64,000 nucleotides of DNA, from contig NC_067206.1 in NCBI RefSeq assembly GCF_026262505.1, forward strand, positions 8,676,268-8,740,267, in the 5' to 3' direction. The translations under genes and the position numbers were made by a program. The stretch is from Trichomonas vaginalis G3. Taxonomy: Eukaryota; Parabasalia; Trichomonadida; Trichomonadidae. This document shows, piece after piece, positions 44,466 to 53,216 of the stretch. Below the pieces are notes generated by a model. That model was not told where the DNA came from. It did not search any database and saw nothing but the letters and a program-made list of their open reading frames with translations. Every line of letters begins with the position of its first letter. Within the stretch, counting starts at the first letter, position 1.

Positions 44466-45692
44466 ATGGAGGGAGAAAATCCTGCTGATTCGAAGCACAC
44501 GTGCTTTTGTGTATTCCAGCATAATCCATTCAAGCGTGGCGATGAGGGTGTTGAAGATGCAGGTAAAATTATCGAGCAATTAATATATAAATACCCAAGT
44601 ACAATACCTGATCGCCAAATGGAACATCTTTTGGGTGTTCTTATTGCCTTATATACATTTTCTAACTTATCATTAAATGGAAAAACATTAGATTTCATTT
44701 GTTGGTCGAATTCTAAGCTCGCAATTCAAACTCAACAGCTTGAAGATCAAACGATGATATTTTTCGTTCTTCGTGCACCATCAGCATATAGTGATATATC
44801 TATTAGCGTTGCTCTTGATCATATTAAGAAAGGAATATTTTTCGCTCTTGGAGCCGGAATAAATCATATTCCAACTTTACAAGAATATCTTAAGACTAAA
44901 GGTGATCAGATTCTCAGCATAGAATTGCCTGAAGACCTTCCTAATCCACTTCCTTTCTCATTTACTAATCTACCGAACGCTGAGTGGCAGAGATCAAGTG
45001 TAGCTGCTACATTTTTGGAACTTCTTGTTATGAGAATGGATCCAAGAATCTGGGGCTGTGCTTGTTTCAGCGATAATTTGCTCTTAGTCTCTCACAGCTC
45101 CCTAGATATTATAAGCTTGTTTGACTTCGCTACTGGAACAGACTCGAGATCTAAGGTATATCTAACAAGTAATGATAGAGCATCTTTAATTGACTACAAA
45201 GGCAGCACTGCTAAAATACCAGAAGGCGAAATAATCGAGTCTACGCTTCTTCGATTCAAAGAAGACAGAATTACTCTTAGTGTTCTTGCTTCTCCTGATA
45301 TCGACGACGCATTAGTGGGAAAGATCTCAGCAAACTTAAAACGTGCAGCTCCACAGATATCATCAATACAAACAGATCTTCAGAGAGCTACAAATCCTGC
45401 AAATACAATCGTTTACGATAGCGAATTGAATTTACTCAGATGCGGATCTACAACACCGACATTCCGAGCTTCTGCAATTGAAGCTCATGATATGTTCGTA
45501 AGAGATCCACGTCTTAAGGACGTAATTATGTCAAATGTAAAGGAATTTGCTCTTTGTATGAACGTTTTGGACGTTGAACACTACGCAGCAGTTCCAACAG
45601 CTGGAAAGAATCTCAGTGACTTATATGATGAAGCCATTAAACTAAATCCAGAGTTGATCAGATATCTCAACTCAATTCATCTTCCCGACTAA
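44466..45692 (+). CDS. CCZ1-like longin-domain protein (408 aa)
   Basis: The start is ATG 44,466 (MEGENPADSKHTC). The N-terminal ~130 residues follow the CCZ1/INTU/HPS4 first longin pattern: CFCVFQHNPFKRGDE, then DAGKIIEQLIYKYPSTIPDR, and the strand QLEDQTMIFFVLRAP. A second longin-like stretch covers about 190-260 and a third part the C-terminus. CCZ1 pairs with MON1 to form the Rab7 guanine-nucleotide exchange factor; the MON1 gene is next on the same strand, which supports the call. No membrane segment. Confidence 0.65.
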   Translation: MEGENPADSKHTCFCVFQHNPFKRGDEGVEDAGKIIEQLIYKYPSTIPDRQMEHLLGVLIALYTFSNLSLNGKTLDFICWSNSKLAIQTQQLEDQTMIFFVLRAPSAYSDISISVALDHIKKGIFFALGAGINHIPTLQEYLKTKGDQILSIELPEDLPNPLPFSFTNLPNAEWQRSSVAATFLELLVMRMDPRIWGCACFSDNLLLVSHSSLDIISLFDFATGTDSRSKVYLTSNDRASLIDYKGSTAKIPEGEIIESTLLRFKEDRITLSVLASPDIDDALVGKISANLKRAAPQISSIQTDLQRATNPANTIVYDSELNLLRCGSTTPTFRASAIEAHDMFVRDPRLKDVIMSNVKEFALCMNVLDVEHYAAVPTAGKNLSDLYDEAIKLNPELIRYLNSIHLPD

Positions 45693-46369
45693 TTTATCTT
45701 TGTTATTGTTACTTAGTTGTTGTATTTTAAATGATAATTTTAGAAACTATCTGGTTTTTAATTTTTTCATAATTATTGCTACGTAGTTGATACAATTTTG
45801 ATCGGTATTTTGCCTAAATTCGAATAATGTAGAAATATAGGATCGTATCATTAATTTTTGTCTGATATCTAAAAATTTATAAATAGTTTATTAAATATTA
45901 TTAATGTTTATTATATAGGTTAAAAATTTTATATATAATTATTGATTATGTAGCATTTATTTTTTCTTGAAATTCATTCAATGTCGAGAAAAATTAATTT
46001 TTTGTAAAATAATTTCCAAAAAAAATTCAAAATTTATTTTTCATCATTGATCTTCTACAAATTGGACTTCATTTTTTTATTTTCGAAAAAAATTTGGAAA
46101 AATTTCAAGATAGATATCGAGTAAGGATATATGGTTCAATCTAAACAAGAAGGTATCAGTACTCAATTCAAAGAAATCCAAATTTATTCATTTTATTCTT
46201 GAGTTAACTTAAATTTTTGCAAGGATTTTTCATATGTAGAGGCAGCAATGAGAATGTGCTATATTATTAGGATATTTATATTTGTTTATTAATAATTCCG
46301 TAATCTGAAGAATTTTCAATTATCTTATCATATGAAATCGGAAATAATAAAAAATAGATCTTCAAAAAA
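45693..46369. other. A/T-rich spacer of ~680 bp between CCZ1-like and MON1 genes
   Basis: No gene seen. The length argues that the two genes have separate promoters and are not an operon. Confidence 0.4.
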
Positions 46370-47638
46370 ATGTTGTCAGAGACTACTGTTTCGAATAAGA
46401 TTCTCCCAACATCAAATGAACTCAAAGAAATGAGAAAACCAAATGAAAATCCAAAGGATATTGCTTGGACTGATCACGAAAGGCACTTCTTTGTAATTAC
46501 CGATTCTGCACGTCCTGTTTACGTCAGATATGGTGATGAAGTTACAGTAACACCACTTCTCTGCACAATTGTCACATTTTGCGGTCAGCTGATTCGTGAT
46601 GGTAATCAAAAACTTCAATATTTCGTGGCAGGAAATAAATTATTCGTATTTTACGTACCAACACCATTCATCTACGTTTGCGTTTCTTCAGTAAAATTAC
46701 CTATTTCGCTAATTCAAAAGGAATTACAATACTTAGAAACAACAATTTATTCATTATTGACACCAATGATTGCCGAACAATTACGCAGAAGACCAAATTT
46801 CGATATCAAGAGACAGACATCAAGCTCTGAGGCCTTATTTACTTCTCTTCTTGAGAATATGGATCAATCTCATTCATTTGTCTTTCATGACTGCATACCA
46901 ATGTCAGGCGTCACATCAAAGCGAAATGATTTCAAGAGAATAGTTTACGAGAATAGAAATCCAGCGATTTACGGCATTGTAATTTTCAATCGTGGTGAAC
47001 TTGTATTGAAAATTGCAAACAAAAATTTCAGTCTTACAACGGAAGATGTATTTATTCTTTCCAACAATACGAATGTCATGGTCGACGTCCTCGATGCTCT
47101 TTGGCCAATGTGGTTACCAAGTCATAGCGAAATGCTTCACATTCTGACAGTTGATATGAAGAGTTTCGGTTTCAAGATGATTATCATTACAGATCAGATC
47201 GAATCTTCTGCAATTTGCACAAGGATTTCTGATCAATGCCAGAAAACAATGCTCCAAGAAGGTTTGAACACACAGATTGACGGTATTCCACTTTTCCATC
47301 CTAAGGAAGTCCTCCATTGGATTGTTGTTATTAGAAAACTTGGCCAATCTTATAATCCTTATATTCCTGATTCTCCTTTGGCAAGAACTATATACAGAGC
47401 TTACGCATGGACTCAGAGTATGCTCGAGGAAACAAATGTAAACGGAATTTTCTATTCTGCCAATGAAAAATTAACAATCGCAGGTAAGAATGTTCCTGGA
47501 GAGCTTATTATAGTAGCAATGCCTGTTGGCGTTGTTGCTAAAGAGGCTGAAAAGATAATTGGCCAACTTGAAGCTTACATTAAACAAAATAGATCTGTTT
47601 TGTTCGATTTGGATCCACTTGTATGGGATGAAAAATAA
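46370..47638 (+). CDS. MON1: MON1 vacuolar-fusion protein (422 aa)
   Basis: The N-terminal longin domain is clear: ERHFFVITDSARPVYVRYGD, then LQYFVAGNKLFVFYVP and the arm ISLIQKELQYLETTIYSLLT, which match MON1's KHFFILSNAGKPIYSRYG block. Second (YGIVIFNRGELVLKIANKNF) and third (MEGEL-type strands near 280-350) longin parts follow. MON1-CCZ1 activates Rab7 on late endosomes and autophagosomes. Length is shorter than animal MON1 (~550), mainly through loss of the disordered N-terminus. Confidence 0.85.
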   Translation: MLSETTVSNKILPTSNELKEMRKPNENPKDIAWTDHERHFFVITDSARPVYVRYGDEVTVTPLLCTIVTFCGQLIRDGNQKLQYFVAGNKLFVFYVPTPFIYVCVSSVKLPISLIQKELQYLETTIYSLLTPMIAEQLRRRPNFDIKRQTSSSEALFTSLLENMDQSHSFVFHDCIPMSGVTSKRNDFKRIVYENRNPAIYGIVIFNRGELVLKIANKNFSLTTEDVFILSNNTNVMVDVLDALWPMWLPSHSEMLHILTVDMKSFGFKMIIITDQIESSAICTRISDQCQKTMLQEGLNTQIDGIPLFHPKEVLHWIVVIRKLGQSYNPYIPDSPLARTIYRAYAWTQSMLEETNVNGIFYSANEKLTIAGKNVPGELIIVAMPVGVVAKEAEKIIGQLEAYIKQNRSVLFDLDPLVWDEK

Positions 47639-47841
47639 AATGTTTTATGTTTATTACTATTCTTATAATTATGTTAATGTTTTTTACATAATTTGGTTAA
47701 ATTCAACAATATTTCAAATAATTTTTTAATTTTTGCACTTAAAAACCATTCAAATCCTGACACCAAACAATTTATATGAAAATATGTCGATTTTTAAACA
47801 GTTACATTTATATTAATACAAAAATAAAATTTCATAATAAC

Positions 47842-48768
47842 TTAAGCCTTATTAGAACTGCTAATTTGAATACCCTCTAACTCAACATTTTGATTGCATA
47901 CAGGACATTTGAATTTTCCTGTTGAATAAAATGATGATAAGAAATTAACAAGTGGAAATGTTTGTGCATGAGAGCAGCCCTTTCCTTTGGCATTGAGATT
48001 TTGAGCTGGTGCATTAATCTTTTGCTCAACAGCAAGTTTTTCTGCAATTTCCTTTATTGTAACTAATTTGAAATCGCGGATAGCCATAATAACAGGAACA
48101 GGTGTCTTAATACTATCTATGGCAAATAAAAGAGTTCTGGTGGGTCCAATGTATGAAGTTAAATCGAGGGCGCCTGGTTTTGGATCATCAGCTGAAACAA
48201 TAACTTGGTTACCATTAACTTCCATTACTAAATCAAATGGAACGGGTGGCGCATTAAGCCAAGAAAACTCAAGTAGTATATTAACATCTTCTGGGATTTT
48301 GATTTGATGAGCAGATAATGTAGATGTACCTGCAGAAGCAATTAGAGGTCCTAAACGAGGTTGACCATCTATTATTTGATAAAATGGATTTGATGGGGTA
48401 ATAACAGGACCTTGAATTTTATATTTTTCGATTTTATGCGTTGTTTCAAGTGGATTTGCAAAAGGCTCATGTTGTTGAGCCAAAAGGCGTGATACTTCAG
48501 CACTTATTTGAACCAGAAGAGGAGTTGCGCGCAAAGTTTCGATAATTGTTAAAATCAAATGGAGCAATTTTGTTTTGTTTCCATTTGCTGGAAGGTTGTA
48601 CTTCTGTACAATATATCGGATTTGCTCAATTCTCAATAATTGAATACTACGTTTTAAATTTTCGAATTCTTCGTTAGATAGAACGGCCGGATGATGGGGT
48701 ATAGCTGCAACAGTAGGTGGTGGAGCAGTAGGAGTTTGCCCTACAACGTGTTCAGAATTTGCCTTCAT
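47842..48768 (-). CDS. PIAS/Siz-type SUMO E3 ligase (308 aa)
   Basis: A SAP-like DNA-binding helix pair spans about 35-80 (SIQLLRIEQIRYIVQKYNLP, NGNKTKLLHLIL). A PINIT-like beta region follows (about 115-225). The SP-RING lies at about 260-298: GCSHAQTFPLVNFLSSFY and then FKCPVCNQN; Cys-x-His and the Cys-x-x-Cys pair are as in Siz/PIAS. The family joins SUMO to nuclear proteins. ATG 48,768 is used in place of an adjacent TTG. It is divergent to the cyclophilin gene with 75 bp between starts. Confidence 0.85.
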   Translation of the reverse strand: MKANSEHVVGQTPTAPPPTVAAIPHHPAVLSNEEFENLKRSIQLLRIEQIRYIVQKYNLPANGNKTKLLHLILTIIETLRATPLLVQISAEVSRLLAQQHEPFANPLETTHKIEKYKIQGPVITPSNPFYQIIDGQPRLGPLIASAGTSTLSAHQIKIPEDVNILLEFSWLNAPPVPFDLVMEVNGNQVIVSADDPKPGALDLTSYIGPTRTLLFAIDSIKTPVPVIMAIRDFKLVTIKEIAEKLAVEQKINAPAQNLNAKGKGCSHAQTFPLVNFLSSFYSTGKFKCPVCNQNVELEGIQISSSNKA

Positions 48769-48829
48769 CAAGAAAATTTGGCGCGCTGTAAATTGTAAAC
48801 TTCAGAAATCGATAAACTTTAACTTTTTG

Positions 48830-48835
48830 TCACTT
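48830..48835 (+). promoter_or_regulatory. Initiator TCACTT for the cyclophilin gene
   Basis: A at 48,832, 12 nt before ATG 48,844, inside the 75 bp divergent spacer. Confidence 0.65.
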
Positions 48836-48843
48836 TTGTTGCT

Positions 48844-49314
48844 ATGAGTTTAACTTTTCACACCACTTTGGGGGATGTGAAGGTTGAACTCTTCTGCGAA
48901 GAGTGTAGAGCGGCATGTGAAAACTTTTTGATGCTCTGTGCCAGTGGATATTATGATCATTGTCCTATTCATCGTGTTATTCAGAACTATTTAGTTCAAA
49001 CAGGTGATCCAACATTTACAGGTGATGGAGGAGCAAGTATATATGGAGAAAAAGTTCAAGTAGAGCCGTTTGGAGATTTTTCAGAACCTGGTTATTTAGC
49101 TTACGCAGAAACACACGAAGTTGGATCACAATTCTTTATCACAGCAGCCAGTACACCAGAGCTTGCCGGTGAATATACGGCTTTTGGTCATGTTATTTAC
49201 GGATTAAATAATATTATCGCATTTTCAAGAATGCCCACGTTTGAAGATCACCAACCCATTAGACCAGCAGCAATTAAAAGCATTACAATACATGCAAATC
49301 CTCTTGCAGAATAA
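48844..49314 (+). CDS. Cyclophilin, PPIL3 type (156 aa)
   Basis: It begins MSLTFHTTLGDVKVELFCEE and ends ITIHANPLAE, both hallmarks of the spliceosome-linked PPIL3 cyclophilin. Core residues include NFLMLCASGYYDHCPIHRVI, YLVQTGDPTFTGDGG, GSQFFIT and YTAFGHVIYG. The catalytic Arg is present in HRV; the segment before GSQFF is about 8 residues shorter than in animals. Prolyl isomerase or a scaffold in the splicing machinery. A clear initiator lies 12 nt upstream. Confidence 0.92.
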   Translation: MSLTFHTTLGDVKVELFCEECRAACENFLMLCASGYYDHCPIHRVIQNYLVQTGDPTFTGDGGASIYGEKVQVEPFGDFSEPGYLAYAETHEVGSQFFITAASTPELAGEYTAFGHVIYGLNNIIAFSRMPTFEDHQPIRPAAIKSITIHANPLAE

Positions 49315-49552
49315 ATTGTTTGTATTTTATCTTAAATTTGTTCTATATCTCATATAACTAAGATTACTCCATTGAGTTTATATCAAAAACTAATATTTCG
49401 TTTGAATATAAAATATGAAAAACAATTTTTTTGGAGTTGAATTGTGATATCCTAATAGTATATATCATGAGAGTTAGGACGTAAGTATTTTTTATATTTT
49501 GTTCACTTATTTTAATAATTTCTGCCTGAAAATGAAGAATTCTCCAATATTG

Positions 49553-49558
49553 TCACTT
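49553..49558 (+). promoter_or_regulatory. Initiator TCACTT for the membrane-protein gene
   Basis: A at 49,555, 11 nt before ATG 49,566. Confidence 0.65.
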
Positions 49559-49565
49559 TTCTAAA

Positions 49566-51356
49566 ATGCATCTTTTAGGTTTTTTTGCTTTAATTCTCCC
49601 TGCCATTACATCATGGTTTGGATTTGAACTACTTCGATTCATTTCAAAAGGGAAGCTAACTCTAATTGAAATGATTGGAGGTGCATTTCCGCTTGGATTT
49701 TCAGTTTGCGCAATTATCGGATTAACAATTAATATTATTTTTGGATGTACTTTTGTTCATTACATCATGCACAATGTTTTCTTTGGAATTTTGGCAGCAG
49801 CGCTATGCAAAGTTAATAGAAAAAAGAAAATAAAATTAAATAAAACAAAAAACATTACAAAATTCATTTTAGTTGCAATAATTCCGCTATTTTACTACGT
49901 TAGTACTTATATATTCCCAGATAAAGGACATATCAATAAATATTGCGAAGATGAAATGTTTTTAGAAGTTTCTTTGATAGCATCGTTTTCGAAAGGAGAA
50001 AATAAATGGCGTGGATTTATAAGAGGAGTTCGAAACCCCTTAATCTCGAATACTTTACTTTGGTCAGAATTTATTCCTCCATTTTATTGCGGACTTTTGA
50101 AGAGTGCAGGAATGGCAATTACCAAAACAGTTACGTTCACAACATTCCTTTTCCTCGTATCTTTGTTTTATTTGCAATATTCGCTTACATATCGATTTAC
50201 AAAGTCAGAATTTGCAGCAATCTTAGCAACGCCTGCTGTTTTATTTGCAGGTGGATTCCATTTCTATGATGCAATTGCTCAATGGCAGAATCAAAGCAAA
50301 GGTTTCGATTTTATTAGTAGTTTTGGCGGTCCAGATAATATTACATGGGGACATCCTTTCATGGGTGCATTTCTGGCATCAAGAGTCAATTTACTTTCAT
50401 CAACTTTAGCTATTTTAGCTTACATTTTCGCTTTACTAAATTTCGAAACTTTCGGAGGTATTCTTGTCGTAATTATACAGATTGTCCGACCACAAAACGG
50501 TTTCTTTGCGGCTCTAACGTTTGTTCTTATCAAAATTGAGAAAATACAAGAAAGAGTAGTATTTTTCGCACTTAACGCATTGCTTCTTTTCATACAAGGC
50601 CTAAGACCAAAAATTATTACCCCTCTTTGGAATACAGGATATACGAAATTTTCAATTTTCCCACCTTTTGCATTTTTCATAAGCATTTTTGGTGTTTTCA
50701 ACATTGGAATGCTTTTGTCTCTTGTTGTTCATAATTATTATGAGTTTACGATCTGTTGTTTTCTTATTTTGATCAATTGTTACTTCAATTTCCAGAATTT
50801 AGCTAGATACAACTTTGCAACAACAGTTTCTGTAATTTATCCACTTGTGATTTCGATTTCTTATGTTGGGTTTTTGTATTTACCAAAGAAATTTAAGAAC
50901 ATTCAAATGAAAGGCTTTCTTTACGGATTATTATTAGTAATTACAATCGTTGGAAGCTCATCAGCATTATTCGGTATCTATTTTAACTATCAACGGTCAA
51001 ATTTAATTTATGAAGATGATGAAACAGAACTTGAAGAATGGTTCTTAGCAAACTCATCGAGAACAGACCACATACTTGTTGATCCAACAATTAATTGGTT
51101 TTCTGGAGTTTCTCGCGCAGGAAGATCAATTTATTACACAAAGTTATCTAGTTTAACATTTTTGAGCACGAAATTAGATAATAGATTTAGTGAGATAGAA
51201 GAATTCCTCAAAACAAAATATCATGTTGGCGATGTAAAGTATATTGTTTATAAAGGTGGAAGTGCGTGGGAAAAATCACTTTCAAACGACTTCCATAAGT
51301 ATTTCAAGCTCGAATGGCAAAATGATGCCTATAATATTTTAAGTTATTTGAATTAA
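49566..51356 (+). CDS. Polytopic membrane protein, possible GT-C glycosyltransferase (596 aa)
   Basis: The first ~490 residues hold about 10-12 membrane segments (LLGFFALILPAITSWFGFEL, FILVAIIPLFYYVSTYIF and others); the last ~110 residues are soluble. The first large loop carries an acidic pair (NKYCEDEMFLEVSLIASFSK), where GT-C enzymes have a DxD/DE motif that binds metal or the lipid-phosphate donor. The soluble C-terminal part (LVDPTINWFSGVSRAGRSIY) resembles the end of such transferases. I do not recognise a subfamily. Initiator at 49,553. Confidence 0.6.
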   Translation: MHLLGFFALILPAITSWFGFELLRFISKGKLTLIEMIGGAFPLGFSVCAIIGLTINIIFGCTFVHYIMHNVFFGILAAALCKVNRKKKIKLNKTKNITKFILVAIIPLFYYVSTYIFPDKGHINKYCEDEMFLEVSLIASFSKGENKWRGFIRGVRNPLISNTLLWSEFIPPFYCGLLKSAGMAITKTVTFTTFLFLVSLFYLQYSLTYRFTKSEFAAILATPAVLFAGGFHFYDAIAQWQNQSKGFDFISSFGGPDNITWGHPFMGAFLASRVNLLSSTLAILAYIFALLNFETFGGILVVIIQIVRPQNGFFAALTFVLIKIEKIQERVVFFALNALLLFIQGLRPKIITPLWNTGYTKFSIFPPFAFFISIFGVFNIGMLLSLVVHNYYEFTICCFLILINCYFNFQNLARYNFATTVSVIYPLVISISYVGFLYLPKKFKNIQMKGFLYGLLLVITIVGSSSALFGIYFNYQRSNLIYEDDETELEEWFLANSSRTDHILVDPTINWFSGVSRAGRSIYYTKLSSLTFLSTKLDNRFSEIEEFLKTKYHVGDVKYIVYKGGSAWEKSLSNDFHKYFKLEWQNDAYNILSYLN

Positions 51357-51689
51357 ATAAAAATTTTGTTTGTATTAATTTTAAATTTAGCTTTAAATCG
51401 TTGGAATTGTGAAGGTAAAAAGCGTCAATTATATGATTATGATTGATATCAAATGAGCTTTTATTTCGAGACGAATGATTTAATTTTTTGTAAATATAAG
51501 CTAATTTCATAAGACAGTCCTTATATACTATCATAATTTGAGCATTAGAGATATCATAATCCGACTAATTTCATAAATTTTTAAAATTTCCTTATTTTAA
51601 TGGTATTATAATAGCATCGGTAGCGTTAACCATAATTGATTGACTAAAAGATTAATATGTGAAGTTTTGAATAAAAATATCAATATGGA
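51357..51689. other. A/T-rich spacer
   Basis: No gene seen; ends where the duplicated aldo-keto reductase segment begins. Confidence 0.35.
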
Positions 51690-51959
51690 TCATTCAATGT
51701 GAATTCACATCATTCAAAAATTGTCAGAAATTTTTTATAAAATAAAATCACTTCATTTTTCAATAATGGAACTTCCGCAACTCGGATTCGGTACTAACGA
51801 TGCAAAAGATCCTGTCAAACTCAACGCAGCGCTTCACTACGCAATAGAAGAATGTGGTGTCAGGCATATTGATTGTGCTTGGGCATATTTTAATCAAAAA
51901 GTTGTTGGTGAAACACTCAAAGAAATATTTGCCAAAGGAAAAATAAAGCGTGAAGACCT
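51690..51959 (+). pseudogene. Truncated aldo-keto reductase copy
   Basis: Bases 51,690-51,959 repeat 40,545-40,808 (promoter, TCACTT initiator, first ~65 codons from ATG 51,766) with a few changes. The copy stops at a TTAA where a DNA element begins (51,964) and the rest of the gene is not on the other side. It keeps the ancestral HIDCAWAY segment with the catalytic Asp that the full-length copy has lost. A dead fragment, probably from segmental duplication followed by transposon insertion or deletion. Confidence 0.85.
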
Positions 51960-51963
51960 TTAA

Positions 51964-53004
51964 GGGTGCACCCGTATGTACGTTTATTTGAGAGGAGGAG
52001 GATTACCCTCTCAATTTTGAGGGATTCGTTAGTTTATTTTCTCGATGAATATGCAATAAAATTTGATTTTTACCTTATCAATATACTTCATATAATATAC
52101 ACATGTTCATGTAAAGACTTTTTTCCAAAATCCTCAGGAATTAAGGGATTTTTGAATTTTAAGAATTTTTTTCGAATTTTTTCGAAAAAAAAATATTTTC
52201 AGAACAGCCTTAACGGCTAAGATTTAGGAACAATGTTAAGTATCAAAAAGAAAGGAGGTCTGATATAGACAACATATATCGTTGAAGGTTGAAAAAATCT
52301 CTAATATTTGAGCCCAAAATTTCAAATTTTAATTTTTTGAAAAAAGAGGCCACCCGTATGTACGTTTATTTGAGAGGAGGAGGATTATATTTTTGAAAGG
52401 GTGAAACATTATGAATATGTTAATTATATAATAATATGTATTATTATAAAAAAGAAAAAATAAAGCACGTTAAAATTTTTCTTGCTTGATTTTTTACAAA
52501 ATCTACTTAGAATTATGCAAAATATGACTAAATAATTATAAATTTCAAGTTAAATTTTAATTTTGATAAATAATTTAAATTTCAAAATATCAAGTTCAGT
52601 TCGACTATGTATGTAGTAATTCCTCAATAAAGTGCCAAAACCTTATTAAAATATATGAACATTTTCAACATTTTAATGTTTTTATTTAAAAATTTGATGG
52701 AATATGAGCTTCAAACAATTATTATGTAAATAAAAATAATTAAATATATGTATTTATTCGTATTACAACCGTAGTAAGTCGATTCTTCCTTTCTTCTACT
52801 GAGTTTTGAATTTGATTTCGAATTGTAAAGAGATTCAAAGGGAAAATACTAGCGGATAAAAACTACCTCAATGAAAGGGTCATAATGGAGTCAAGTTGTA
52901 TTTTTTGATATTTTTTGCTTTTCGAGCCTAAATAGGTAGCCAAGATAATGCCTAAAAATAAGGTTCTAAATTCTGAAGTTTACATGATCCTCTCGTGTGC
53001 ACCC
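51964..53004. mobile_element. TTAA-flanked non-autonomous DNA element, ~1.04 kb
   Basis: Left end GGGTGCACCCGTATG after TTAA (51,960-51,963); right end GTGTGCACCC before TTAA (53,005-53,008). Terminal inverted match is short (GGGTGCAC). A ~36 bp block CCGTATGTACGTTTATTTGA + GAGGAGGAGGATTA occurs twice (about 51,971 and 52,352). No coding frame of note. Another GTGCACCC-TTAA end lies at 53,136-53,146, so a second, partial element may be nested here. Confidence 0.6.
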
Positions 53005-53008
53005 TTAA

Positions 53009-53216
53009 AACAATTTGTAATAAAGAGTTATTAACATTATGAGAGCATGTCAAAGTAATGTTAAATGCATGTTTAATTAAATTGATATAATAAAGATTTA
53101 TTGATATTATGAGAGCATGTCAAAATAATGATAAGTGCACCCTTAAAACAATTGATATAATAAAGATTATAAATAATATCAAAAGCATTTACGATTATAA
53201 TAAATAAAATTATAAA
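53009..53216 (+). repeat. Direct repeats next to the TTAA element
   Basis: GTGCACCCTTAAAACAATT occurs at about 52,997 and 53,136, and ATTATGAGAGCATGTCAAA at about 53,036 and 53,108. The arrangement reads as a duplicated element border. Confidence 0.6.
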
